NCBI GenBank assembly: GCA_905250025.1
Contig: CAJNOJ010000005.1
Location: 186,001-250,000, forward strand
DNA: 64,000 bases
Reading direction: 5' to 3'
Source of the DNA: Adineta ricciae
Lineage: Eukaryota; Rotifera; Eurotatoria; Adinetida; Adinetidae
Part shown: positions 50,083 to 61,525 of the stretch, one piece after another
How positions within the stretch are numbered: the first letter of the stretch is position 1
How the letters are laid out: the number at the start of each line of letters is the position of its first letter
Position numbers and translations under genes: made by a program
The notes under the pieces: model-generated
The model's input: the letters and a program-made list of their open reading frames with translations, nothing else
What the model was told of the DNA's origin: nothing
The model's database searches: none

Positions 50083-52341
50083 GAAGAATGTTTGATTAAA
50101 TGTGAAAACAAGTTAAAATCAATTGCAGAAAAAAGAATGTTAATTATTTGGATTCGGCACACGATGAACAAACGAACGAACGGCTTGTTTGTGTGTTTAT
50201 ATATGGGACTTTATTTTTCTATGTGAGACTCGACAATTTATTCGATGAAAACATGAGTCATCGAAATACTATGCGTTGTGATGATGCAATAATAGGATTG
50301 TTTTTTAAAAATAATTTCATTTTTCAAATGAAATTAACATTCTTTTCGAATTCGTGGAGAGTTTTTACCTTTTCAAGATTTGTTAGAGAACAAACAAGAA
50401 TAGATGTCACTACATAATGATTGATACCGTTGTTACAATCTCGAGAGAGAAGGAATGAATAAATCACAAGGAAATGTTCATTTTTTATACCCAATGAATC
50501 TTTTTTTCATTGTATATTGATGTAAAATGACGTTTCTTTTGTTCAGTGGCAAACTAAATGTATTTTTAGCATATCTGTTCAAAACAATTGATCATATTTT
50601 GTTGCGCCTACACGCATGAACGAATGTTCTCTGATGAAAACAATTTCTTGAAAGCATTTGACGGTGTATAACAGAGCATCAGTCGATCGAAAAACTTTTT
50701 TGTAACAAGATTATTGGAATTGTCGTGTGATTCCATAAGGACTGTATTGACGTTTGCCATCATTCTCCCCCTTCGCGACCTTTTTCAGTCACGCAAAGAT
50801 TAACGAGGAGAGAAAAATAACAAGAAAACTTCTGATTTCTTATTATAACGCGTATTTCAATGATCTGAAAAACAGCATCAGCAATGATCATGCACACACG
50901 AAAGAATCCATGAGAAAAGAAAACAGATTAACAGATGGTGGATGAAAAACTTGAAATCTAAGTACCAACTCGGTTTGTTTCCAAATGAGGCATTGAGAAA
51001 TATCTTGAAATTCTATTTATAACAGATATATTCACATCAAGAGACTACTTTAATAACGAGCCTTTGATGCAGGATATAACAACTACCGGGTTTTGTGCGT
51101 CAATATAAGATTTCATTTCATTATCAGTTACCAATTAGAATCAATCTACCGACTTTTTTTCCCCTTATACGCCTATTGTGTAATACGACGAGAGTAAAAG
51201 TTTCTCTTTAATACGAGTCACATTCCAGGATGTTATTGAGCAGAAAAATCTTCGATGAAACGATGATTCAGAGAAATATACGTGTGAAAATCATCAGCCG
51301 ATTTGCTTTTGCACTAAAAACGTGGCGCATTTAAATGGATTATTTTATTAATCGATATCAATCTGTATGACGAATATCGAAAAAAAAAGATCTAATCATA
51401 CAGGTTTTCATTAGTTATTCATGACAGTTTCGACACGAAAGACATATTCCCGTATGGATAATATGCGAGCGGTTGATTCTACCATTGGATGATGTGCCTA
51501 GTTTTTTGTTTGTATGCTGTAAAGATATATGTAAGAAGGAAGAGAAGAGAGCAGAGAAAAATAATGATGATGGTGATAAAAAAAAAAGAAAGAAAGGTAG
51601 AAGAGAATTCCCTACGAAAACCCTTTTTTTCTTCGTTCTTATCTCTTCTGGCAACAGTTAGAAAATACGCTTCTAATTCAACTTTATCGTTATGTTCATT
51701 TCTACGTTAGTGAAAGACAATGAAAAGGGCAATTCTTTTGGTCGATGCCCAATTCCTCGGCCTTCTATCTCTTTATTATGCCTTTTCTTTTTCTCGTTAG
51801 CTATTCCATCATGTCTGTCATTATCTCCTACTCAAGTACTTCGTAGTTGCCATTGAGTAAACCTATCATTATCACTGTGTTCTCTTAGATAGTAGTTTTC
51901 GTCCGAAAAGAAACGTCGTAAGTCTGAGAAGAAGATTTTCTTCTCATTCCCTCTTTCTCTTGTTTTCCATTAGTAATCAGATATACATTTCTTTTCTTAA
52001 TTGATCTGTCTTCTTAAATTATTAAAGGTAATATTGATAAGAATGTTGATGGTTAAAAGTAACTGTCTACCTGAGTGTATATATATAATATCGAGTAGTT
52101 TTTTCTCATTTCACTTCATCCACAAGTATGTTATATGAAGGAAATGTATAGAAATGTCTATCCTCTTGGCGTATTTTTATCTTATCATATAATGAAGTTA
52201 ATTTACTACCCTTAAAGAGTTTTTTTTTCTTTAGTACTATTTGTTTCCTTTTTTATTTTCAAGATAGACATTCTGCTTGCCTTTGAAACCTTCAAATAAT
52301 GTAATCAGTCGAAAGAAGACAAACGCAAGATATTTACAAGC
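50083..52341. other. 2.3-kb intergenic stretch, no gene seen
   Basis: It lies between the divergently transcribed topoisomerase I and GPCR genes and must contain both promoters. Open frames are short, Lys/Arg- or Phe/Ser-rich, and unsupported. Confidence 0.5.
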
Positions 52342-54238
52342 ATGGACATGACATCCAATGTAACTATTGATGATTTAGTTATTGATAATTTAGCATTGTA
52401 TGAAACATTTCGTAAATCATTCTCACGCGATCCATTTGATCATTATGTCAATGGCGTTTGTGGTCTATTCATTTGTTTATTAGGCACACTAAGTAATGCA
52501 TTAAGTTTCTCTATTCTTGCTCGACGTACCATGCGTCTTTCGACTTATGTCTATTTGGCCGGTCTTTGCTTAAGTGATTTTACAGCTTGTCTTTTTCTCA
52601 TACCTGGCTATATTTTGGATGCGTATCCAGTCGAAGTACCTGATTTTGAATTGCCAAGAACGTACACTTATACGAAAATTCTCGTCATCGCAGGTACGAC
52701 ATCTAATCAACGAGATTATCGTTATCGTCTTGTTTTTTTTCTGAATGATTCTAGGTGCAATTAGCACGACGGCTCGTGCTCTTAGCGTCTGGCTTTGTGT
52801 CGCATTTACAATTGATCGATGGATTAGTATGTACATGAAGATTAGACAATTTGTATTCTACTCTTTCGTCTTTTTTTCCTGCTAATTTAGTGATTTGTCG
52901 GCCATTCGTTGGTCCACTTTACTGCACGATGAAAAATGCTCGACGTGTTACAGTCATTCTTTACATAGTTGCCATCTTCTATGCCGCGCCACTGTTCTAT
53001 GAATACGAACCACATGAAGAAACAGCCTTATCGGAAATTCTTGCTAATCAAAACAAAAAGTTCTATCGGTATATCTTAAGTGATGTGGGACAAAATTCAA
53101 TCTTTCGATGGACTTATGTAATTATTAATGCACTTGCTGTTTATATCATTCCAATAACGATTATTGTCATACTTAATCGAAAACTACTTATTGCGATACG
53201 TTTATTAGAGCAACGTTCAGCTGAATACAATGCGCCGTTGCCAACAAAACAAGGTAAGCTATAAATGATTGATTACAATCTCTCTCGTTTTTCTTTATAC
53301 GTACTAATGGAATTATTTCAAGGTCAGATGTTCAAGGCAGATGAGGAATAGTTATTTGTTCTTGTTGCTTTAGCAGAAAAAGTTTGAAAGATTATTTCTT
53401 ATGATAGATGGTGCATTCAACGTGAATAATCATATCCTGAAGGAATAGAAGAGAATGTTGTTGATCAATCGAATAAATCTTTTGAAGTTATCTCTTCTAT
53501 TATCAAACAGATTTGCAAAATAAAACACCGAAATATTGTGTGAATCTATTTTTAGGTGTAACAATCATGTTATTAGCAACGACAATAACCCTACTAGTAT
53601 TTCGTTCACCATGTGCTATTCTTTCTGTTATGTGGTTGATCCGTGCAAAGATGTTCGTTAATGAAAAGCCGCCATTTCCTCTACGAAAATTTCATTCCAT
53701 TGCCAATCTTTGTGCAACACTCAGTGCCGCCACAACATTCATTATGTTTATCGTCTATGGGACAAAATTTCGTTCGGAATTTACTCGAACCTGCTGTTGT
53801 ATGTTCACCAAAGTCGCCCTACCAACCCGAACAAGTCACATACGAGGTGATCAACAACAATTAAAACAACTAATATCAAATCATAGTCAAGGTTCCGACA
53901 AAAATTCAGCCAAAACCAAATCTTATCTAACTGTCGACGAGAGTTCAAACGGTAAAAATTATGCAAATACATCAAAACGTCATAGCAGTGGTACGTCAAC
54001 AGCGAAAACATCAATAACATCGCTTTCGCCAATGAGACGCTTCAGGCGACAACGATTATCCTATGATCACGAACACGACTTAGCACTGAGTTTAAATGCA
54101 AACACGCGCTATGATAATCAACAGCATGAATTAACAATACGGGAAGAGGAATGTGGCGGAGAGCAGATTAACACGAAACCGGTATCATTAACTGAATCAT
54201 ACTTTGGCTGGTTTAAAAATCTCTTCGGTCGACATTGA
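52342..54238 (+). CDS. class A (rhodopsin-like) GPCR, neuropeptide-receptor type
   Basis: Four exons (52342-52693, 52755-52826, 52891-53253, 53511-54238) give 504 residues. A 40-residue N-terminus carries an NVT glycosylation site. TM1 shows LFICLLGTLSNALSFSIL (the conserved Asn), TM2 YVYLAGLCLSDFTACLF (L..SD) and TM3 ends TIDRWIMICRPF. TM5 is YVIINALAVYIIPITIIVIL, TM6 ITLLVFRSPCAIL and TM7 IANLCATLSAATTFIMFIVYG. Overall it resembles FMRFamide/myomodulin-type receptors. The DRY motif is D-R-W (138-140). TM7 lacks a canonical NPxxY, with only the final Y retained. The long Ser/Thr/Asn-rich C-tail has a CCCMF cysteine cluster that could be palmitoylated. Its ligand cannot be inferred from sequence. 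Confidence 0.88.
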
Positions 54239-56039
54239 AAATAATGATACAATCGACTTTTCTTGTTTTTCTTCACTGTAAACATATATATATCAAATAT
54301 TCCCCTCTCCAATGTTGTTTTTTGTTGACTATTTGCTCAAAAATAGCAAATATAGACTTGTATGTATCTCGGTAGATGCTCATTTTACTTGATGGAAAAG
54401 CCCGGATTCTCTTGTTTGTGACTATAAATATCGGATAATCAGTTTTTGAAACGACTAGAGCCGCTGACATATGACTGCGCATGCTTGCCTTCCGTTTTAA
54501 TAGCTCTTGTAATTTCTAATAAGCCGATAGTATCTGTTCATCAATAGACTTCCAATGGTAAAGTAAAAAGACCTTGTAGTAAATCAAAGAGAATCTTTTC
54601 TAATTAGATTTCTTAGTTGTTTATGGATCAAAACATCAGTCATGAATGAAATTTTCATTAGATGATAAAGAAGAGATAAGTCATGACGTCAATGTCATCG
54701 AGTATCTGTGACGACGAATGATGTCAACATTAATAAAACAGCATTACAGATAGGTAAATTGTTCTTGATGCGAGATGTGATAGTCAGCTGCAGAATCGTT
54801 TTACGAAGTAGAATTATGTTAGCAACGATAATGTAGGCGTTTTATCGGTCAAAGGATTCTAATACAAGATGAAACATGTGTTGTTTGAGAGTGACAAACG
54901 GATGTTTCTAAAAATTAAAACGCCATCTGATCTTTGAAACATTCTTAATGAGAATCAAGTTTGAAATTCTAGTCTTTTGAAAAGATTGTTGAGAAAGAAT
55001 AGATTTAGATGAATTTTATATAGAATAATTGTTGCCCGCTCTTCCTTATTACTCTGTAATTCAAGAAGGGATGCTTACATTATAGTGATAAATTGACAGT
55101 TTACATACGTACAGAATGTTATATTTTGCTTAATGTTGAGTTCATGTCATTGCACTGTGCTTCGTTCTATTTATGGATAAACAATTCCTCGAGACGACAT
55201 ATGCGTTTCAACAGTCCATACATACAGATAAAGGAGTGGTATCAATTGTTAGCGAACAAACAATGTAAAAACTTCAGATCGAAGATAAGCTATACTCGTT
55301 GACCTGAATTTTAATTGAACAAATTATGAATACATGTCTTTAATGATATACTTCCTCGACATCTGTTTAGAAATCCATGTGTGAATACAAATGAAAGCAA
55401 GCGAGACTATCATCGAGGAGGATAAATGTTAAAGAGAACATTTGAAATGAAGATAATTAAGAAATGCTTGACGATAGTCTAAGATTTCATTGTTGAGAAT
55501 TACAAATGAAATTTCTTCGATACGCAATGTTTGCTTTTTCCTTTATAAAAGAGAATTGATGCTAAAGAGGGATCAACTAGTTCAAAAGAAAGATTTATAT
55601 GCACGACACGTTTTTCTTTGTCGATACTCCCGATTTTCGGTTTATGGTGTATAACCCCGAATTGACCGAAGGTTTATTCGATGTCGATTGTATTCAATGT
55701 CGAAGCCTTTTCTTGCGTGTGTTTCATAATATGATTACTCACAAGTAGACATGTCCAATAAAATCCGTCGTTTGAAAAAACATGTTTTTGTCTCTTCATA
55801 ATTAAGTTTGAAAATGTTTTCACGATGCTGAAGCCATGTGTTGGTTGTTAAGTGTTGTGTGTTTCTGTTCGAAATAGAAGAGATGAAAACATAGACTTAC
55901 GACAAATCTTACCTTGCCAAGAGGAAAAAATGGAAGAAGCAAAGCGAACGTAATCTTAATAAACGACTGATTATTTACTTTATTCAGTTGTACAAATAAA
56001 ATCAGAAGAATTTGTTGGGGGTAACAATTCGTATAGAAG
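54239..56039. other. 1.8-kb intergenic stretch, no gene seen
   Basis: AT-rich sequence with no supported exon between the GPCR and the histidine-rich gene. Short frames, for example 55093-55302, lack domains and splice partners. Confidence 0.5.
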
Positions 56040-56881
56040 ATGCCACCCAAAAAACGAGGATTTTTCAGTCGAAGAACTAAACAACCTAGTCAACCAAAGA
56101 ATATGATACTCGTGGATGACGATGACCCAACACCCGTCAATTGGCCAGCAAATACACCGATGGTGCCGACCGGCGCGGGTAAGTTTTAGAAATCAATGAT
56201 TCTATGAAATCTCCTAATTGAATGATCCTAGTCGATATCGATGAGTCCGTACAACTTCCAACACACACAGTTCAACCGAATAACGACCAAAACCATGGAC
56301 AAGTACATTTACCACCGATCTCTCAACAGCAGTATAACACGAATCACGCGCACAATCATCATCATCCTGATAATTCTTCACGCCTTTCAGCAGATCATCA
56401 GCATTCTCATCATCAGCATCATCATCATCATCATTCCGGACGTGCATCATTACCCCTACTGGATCATGATCATAATCCAGACCACGGTCAACATCACCAT
56501 GAGCACCAACCGGTCGAACATCATCATCACCATGAACATGAACCAGTCCAACATCATCATGAACATGAGCATCACCGCCATCATAACAATCATCAACAAA
56601 GTCATCATCATGAACACGGCCATACTCATCGAATCCTCGAAACATATGATCCTCGTTGGTGGTATCTGAATACACCGGTTCATGCACCGAAATCCTGGCG
56701 ATCGCCTGAGTATCATTATGTATCACCGAAATGGTATGAATCACCACGGCGGTATTATAAAATTTTAAAAAAACCGGAAGATTACACTTTACCACCACGA
56801 TTGCATATCGACTGTCGATGTTTAGTATGCAGACCACCGAGAGAAAAAACTCGTGGTATCAAATGGGTTCTCAACCAATGA
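56040..56881 (+). CDS. histidine-rich protein, candidate metal binder
   Basis: Two exons (56040-56178 and 56232-56881) join in phase to 262 residues. A basic start, PPKKRGFFSRRTK, could act as a nuclear signal. A short acidic/Pro stretch follows, then a middle block (about residues 65-185) dominated by His with Glu, Gln, Asp and Asn. I count 49 His in the whole protein, with runs of up to six and many H-x-H and H-E-H arrangements. The last 75 residues are different: aromatic and basic (DPRWWYLNTPVHAPKSWRSP, SPKWYESPRRYYKILKKPED), ending with C-R-C-x-x-C (DCRCLVC) and RPPREKTRG. The His block plus the Cys cluster suggest zinc, copper or nickel binding; this is inference. No signal peptide is seen. 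The family is unrecognised. Confidence 0.75.
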
Positions 56882-57251
56882 ATTGTATCATATCATCAGA
56901 CAATTAACGAAGAATCGAACAATTTTTTTTTATTTATCAGTCGCCAAATCGTTGTATTTACACGAGTAATTACTTTCTTTTTATGAGGCAAAGTCGTACA
57001 ACAAGTGATAATGGTTTATATTATTGAAATAATAATTTATAAACATTATAGCTTTAGGTTTTCTCTCTAATGAATATTTATTCGGGGCGAACTGCTGATA
57101 CGTAAAAGCACCTACCAGCCATATTGACAAGCGAGTTTTTCTTGATAATGCGACATGCCTGATGAGAATCAGCTAAAGGTTGAACAGTCATCATTAATTA
57201 GCAGAGACACGGCGCGAAAAACTAACTAACGTCCATCTCCAATCTTTTTTC
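56882..57251. other. short spacer, no gene seen
   Basis: AT-rich 3' region of the histidine-rich gene and upstream region of the next gene. Nothing else could be identified. Confidence 0.5.
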
Positions 57252-57677
57252 ATGCAGTCGTCTTCTTCTTCAATATTGTCATTGTCTCTGTCTGAAACAG
57301 CAAGTAAACCATGTCTATCACCGATATCACCATTACAGCCAATACATCCTATGGATTCGATGATTGATATCGTTGATGAAATCGATAACGGAGGTATTTT
57401 TCTATTTGAAACTGAACGACAACTTATCTATACGGATAAATACGCATGTGCGATACATAGTGTATGCTTTTTTGGTTGTTGGATATGTACGATTCCATCG
57501 GCAATTATCAATATCTTTGCGCAAATAGCAGCGAAGAAAAATCAAATGACTCGAGCGAAAGTTTTATTTAATATCGCTTTTGTTTTCTCATTTTTTGGTT
57601 TAATTTTATTTGTTGTCCAAGCTGGTTATCTAGCCTGGCTCCTACGATATCTTCTACACAGATTTTTCACACTATAA
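57252..57677 (+). CDS. two-transmembrane protein, loosely dispanin-like
   Basis: Single-exon 141-residue frame. The N-terminal 65 residues are Ser/Pro/Asp-rich and probably cytosolic. Two hydrophobic segments follow, HSVCFFGCWICTIPSAIINIF and FNIAFVFSFFGLILFVVQAGY, separated by a short polar loop (QIAAKKNQMTRAKV). The protein ends just after the second helix. The Cys-x-x-x-Cys-Trp and Pro pattern in helix 1 and the 'AK' loop before helix 2 recall the CD225/dispanin arrangement, but the match is too weak to assign. No splice sites are needed to keep the frame. Confidence 0.55.
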   Translation: MQSSSSSILSLSLSETASKPCLSPISPLQPIHPMDSMIDIVDEIDNGGIFLFETERQLIYTDKYACAIHSVCFFGCWICTIPSAIINIFAQIAAKKNQMTRAKVLFNIAFVFSFFGLILFVVQAGYLAWLLRYLLHRFFTL

Positions 57678-57914
57678 ACTATAAATAGAACTGTTTGAAA
57701 CCAAATACTTTCGTAAAGTACGCCTTTCAATAGGAATATACAGAATTGCAAGTCATATGCTGGCTTTGTACAAGAGATAATACCTCCTGAATTAAATAAA
57801 TATTCATGGGATCACGCCATGTTCTTTGAAAAAAACGGCGTATACTGATTTAGATACGTGGGAATCGTAGCAGATGATGGTGCGAGAACTAGAGTTTGTT
57901 TTCGATCGATTGGA

Positions 57915-57922
57915 TATATAAA
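57915..57922 (+). promoter_or_regulatory. TATA box of the modular secreted protein gene
   Basis: TATATAAA lies 32 bases before an initiator-like TTCAGT (A at 57947). Downstream, a GACG|GTGGGT donor at 57981 and a TTTAGCAG acceptor ending at 58044 define a likely 64-base 5' UTR intron just before the ATG at 58047. Confidence 0.7.
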
Positions 57923-58046
57923 CGAGGACCTGAAAATTATCACTTCAGTAATCTTTCAACTTGTTTTTCGAGTGGAGACGGTGGGTACTTTCATCTTGAA
58001 CTACATTGATAGCGAATGATTTGTTGATTATTGTTATTTAGCAGGA

Positions 58047-59747
58047 ATGCAACAACAAACGATTATCGTATTACTTCTCGGCTTGGCAGTATCTACATAT
58101 GGCCTCGACCTTTCCCATGCTAAACGTTCAGCTGCTCTTGAGCCACGCGTAGCCAACTTTATTGGCGATTTGTACGCTCAAGTTATCTTCCCACCACTCA
58201 AAGATATTGTTACAAGTACACCTGACTGCCGATGAAAGCGTTCTGACACCTTACCGATTCTCCTTTGTTCGTTTCAGAATTGGCAGTTTTAGTTGCTGAA
58301 ATTGTAGCTCGTGTTTCCCAAATCGGCGTTCTCTCTACTGATGGCCGACGAGTTCATCCATCAGATGAGCAACTCCGCGGTTTCTTCAGTGGTTTGTGGA
58401 ACGAAGCTCTTAAACCACCTCTTGAAAACACCATTCAAAGTTTGTCATCATTCAACAACGTTAAAACCATTGAATAATTTAAAATCTAATCTATTTAGAT
58501 GTTGCTCTTTTGGCTGCTCAAGTTTTGGCCGGTATTGGTTCAAATGGTATCAACCTCGGTATTGGCAAACGTGACTTAACAGAAGAAGAAATGCGCGGTT
58601 TCTTCAGCGGCTTATGGAACGAAGCTCTTAAACCACCTCTTGAAAACACCATTCAAAGTTTGTCATCATTCAACAACGTTAAAACCATTGAATAATTTGA
58701 AATCTAATCTATTTAGATGTTGCTCTTTTGGCTGCTCAAGTTTTGGCCGGTATTGGTTCAAATGGTATCAACCTTGGTATTGGCAAACGTGACTTAACAG
58801 AAGAAGAAATGCGCGGTTTCCTCGACTCCTTGGGTCAAGCCGTCAATGATGTCTACGCAAACGTTCTTCAAAAACCAATCGAAAACGCTCTTTCCAGTAA
58901 TTAAAAAGCTTTCTTTCGTTCATATCACTTGAAGACCGTATGTTAGGTGGTGCACTTATGTTAGCTCAAGTTCTCGCTGGACTTGGTACTAATGGTATCA
59001 ATTTATCTGGTCTCCTCGGAAAACGTGACTTGACAGAAGAAGAAATGCGCGGTTTCCTCGACTCCTTGGGCCAAGCCGTCAATGATGTCTACGCAAACGT
59101 TCTCCAAAAACCAATTGAAAATGCTCTTTCCAGTAATTAAAAAGCTTTCTTTCATTCATATCATTTGAAAATCGTATGTTAGGTGGTGCACTTATGTTAG
59201 CTCAAGTTCTCGCTGGTCTCGGTACTAATGGTATTAATTTATCTGGTCTCCTCGGAAAACGTGACTTAACAGAAGAAGAAATGCGCGGTTTCCTCGATTC
59301 ATTGGGTCAAGCCGTCAATGATGTCTACGCAAACGTTCTCCAAAAACCAATCGAAAACGCTCTTTCCAGTAATTAAAAAGCTTTCTTTCGTTCATTTGAT
59401 TTGAAGATCGTATGTTAGGTGGTGCACTTATGTTAGCTCAAGTTCTCGCTGGTCTCGGTACTAATGGTATTAATTTATCTGGTCTCCTTGGCAAACGTGA
59501 TGTCGACTTTAGCGGTCGCGAAGCTGAATTACGTGGAATCTTTAGCTCAGTCACCGGTGCTGTTGTCAATGGTTTAGCTGGTGTCTGGAACAACATTTTC
59601 CAAGTTCCACTTGAAAACTTTGTTCAAAGTGAGTTATTCTACGTATAACTTTTCCCGTTCATCATATTCGTCATTTTCATAGATAGTGCTCTTACTGCTG
59701 CTGGATGGCTCGCCAATTTAGCTACTGAGGGTGTCAATATTGGCTAA
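58047..59747 (+). CDS. secreted modular protein with six tandem exon repeats and G-K-R sites
   Basis: Eight exons: 58047-58215, 58278-58439, 58499-58657, 58717-58896, 58947-59132, 59183-59368, 59419-59628 and 59683-59747. All internal introns are phase 1, and the product has 438 residues. A signal peptide (MQQQTIIVLLLGLAVSTYG) is followed by an A-K-R. Exons 2-7 each encode one 53-70-residue module. A hydrophobic half (LMLAQVLAGLGTNGINLSGLL type) ends in G-K-R (G-R-R in the first module). It is followed by an acidic amphipathic half beginning DLTEEEMRGF in modules 2-5 and ending in PLENTIQ or PIENALS. The last exon encodes only the hydrophobic half and stops exactly at a terminal Gly (EGVNIG). 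The G-K-R pattern matches prohormone cleavage plus C-terminal amidation, so a multi-peptide precursor is a fair hypothesis. Alternatively it is a structural or lipid-binding repeat protein. No Cys pairs occur in the modules, and no family is recognised. Confidence 0.82.
58278..59628 (+). repeat. tandem exon-intron array, about 218- and 236-base periods
   Basis: Exons 2-7 of the secreted protein together with their introns form a head-to-tail array. Exons 5, 6 and 7 start 236 bases apart (58947, 59183, 59419), and the 50-base introns before them are nearly identical. Exons 3 and 4 start 218 bases apart (58499, 58717) and share an almost identical 59-base intron. Two waves of duplication are therefore visible. 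Confidence 0.92.
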
Positions 59748-61174
59748 CTTTTCACAGAATAGTTTCGGTCGTCGTTGAATAAGATCTAAATAAAAAGTTA
59801 TCTGTTGATACAGAGTCAAGGAGAGAAATGTTCGAGTCTTTGAAATACACGAAAAAATCTCTTAGATCAATTAATTCATTTGTTCATAAATCGATCGGCA
59901 AATAGAATTCGAAATGATGCAAAGAAATTCGATTGTCAATATCTTATTGTGAACCGAGCAGCTCAAGATGCGCATATTTGAACGATAGAACGAAAGTCTT
60001 TCTACAACTCAATAAATGATGAGATTATTTCAGAAGCATGTGTCACAATCAATAAACAAAGAAATCTATTATTTCTCTACAGTATATTCATAACTTGACT
60101 CATCCGTCGATCTACGTCATTGATCCATTAGAATAATAAATAAATATCTCAACTTATTACAATCATAAAGTGATCTCGATATTGAAATTATCATTTCCAA
60201 AGTACTGTTTGTCAGGGGTCGAACTATTTCTTGCGTGAACTTAATCAAGATAATATTTCCTCAAACAGACGTCATTCGATAGTTTAATTAAAATTTGCTT
60301 ATATAAATAATTTAGGCAGGAGACTCATGTAAATATATTTGTTGCTGATTATCAACATTCTTCGGTGTAAAACTTGTCAAAAAGAAATGTATTCACTTGT
60401 CACAGTCTACATTGATTAATCAATTGGGAAAACAATCCATTATTTTCCATATTTGCCTTTCGATGTTGTTCTCTCTAAGTCTGCGTCATAATTACCTTCG
60501 AAATAGCGTTTCCCATTCATATCCTGTGGTGTAATTAGAATTTTTTCTCAGCATAGCATGCTATCAAAAAAGTAGATGAAGGGTATGGAGCGAATCAAAC
60601 GGGGATCAAATAACAACCTAGATGAAGTCAATAGTCATGATTTTTCTTTCCACTAAATAAATATATATATATATATATATATAAATATCTTAAAAGTCAA
60701 GCGGATGAGTGCATCGTATGACAATAATTTAAATTGAGGCGCGGTTCAATGCTCTGATTACATTCCATGTAGACACCGTTCACTTCAAGTCAAAGATCAA
60801 GAAAAACGTTTATGGGAGCGCGATGATTACATGACTGGTTGATATTTCAAAGAGGGAGCCTGGAGAGCGAGTTCTCGGTGATATCTTTAATGCATTGAGT
60901 CAAGCTTGGAAATCAAGTTTTTCTTTTTTCATACAGTTTAAACTGAAAAGAAACATGAGGCACATTTGGGAATGGTTTGATCGTCTTTTATTTATGACTT
61001 CGAATGACATCTGTTTGCCGAACAGCCAAAAAGTAACCGGAATTGAAAAGCAAAAACTGAATGAGTATGAGAGAATTAAAGAGGTAGAGAAAAATAAACT
61101 GAATATGAGTGATAAAGAATATACACCGTAATTCGCGACTACTGGGTAAATCTGATGTTGTAAAGTGACTCGTT
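59748..61174. other. 1.4-kb intergenic stretch, no gene seen
   Basis: AT-rich, with one AT microsatellite. A plus-strand frame near 60,860-61,130 carries a short segment (LGDIFNALSQAW) faintly like the acidic half of the upstream secreted modules, but no splice signals or G-K-R support a decayed copy. Confidence 0.45.
60661..60683. repeat. (AT)n microsatellite
   Basis: Twenty-three bases of uninterrupted AT alternation in a gene-free stretch. Confidence 0.95.
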
Positions 61175-61525
61175 TTAGACCGCTTGACGACGTTTTCGTC
61201 TGCCCATCAATAACATACGATTGCGAACACAATCAGCATATTCTTGACCACGACCACTAGCTGGTATTTTGTTGCAGGGCTTTAGAATTTGTTCGAAATC
61301 AGCGGCTTTCTTTAAAAGAAAATGCTCATTTTCACTTGATTCATCATCTTGGGAGAGAGAATGGTGAGGCTGTTGGCCACGATGACGTGTCTCTTCGAAT
61401 CGGTCAATGCCGTTAAGATTGTCAACCATACCTTCTTCTACTTGATGATTCGATGTAGCCAAAACCACTAGTGGAACAGCCACAGCAATGCATATACAAA
61501 ATAAGAATGAAATTTGGATGCTCAT
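61175..61525 (-). CDS. small secreted protein with C-terminal basic cluster
   Basis: Single-exon 116-residue frame. An N-terminal signal peptide (MSIQISFLFCICIAVAVPLVVLA, about 1-24) is followed by a polar, His/Glu/Asp-rich segment (NHQVEEGMVDN to SSENEHFLLKK). The end of the protein contains the only two Cys of the mature chain, spaced 16 apart (CNKIPASGRG...YADC), and the sequence GRRKRRQAV. The last carries dibasic and furin-type sites four to eight residues before the stop. This suggests a short secreted factor or peptide precursor with one disulfide loop, but no known peptide family is recognised. It lies 1.4 kb from the modular secreted gene, on the opposite strand. Confidence 0.6.
   Translation of the reverse strand: MSIQISFLFCICIAVAVPLVVLATSNHQVEEGMVDNLNGIDRFEETRHRGQQPHHSLSQDDESSENEHFLLKKAADFEQILKPCNKIPASGRGQEYADCVRNRMLLMGRRKRRQAV

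Noticed and set aside
56214-56837. 207-residue minus-strand frame rich in Asp/Val opposite the histidine-rich gene
   Set aside because: CAT codons read backwards give ATG/GAT-type codons, so it is a shadow of the His block.
60860-61131. Frame faintly resembling the acidic half of the 58-kb secreted modules
   Set aside because: Only about a dozen residues look alike. No G-K-R, hydrophobic half or phase-1 splice sites are present.
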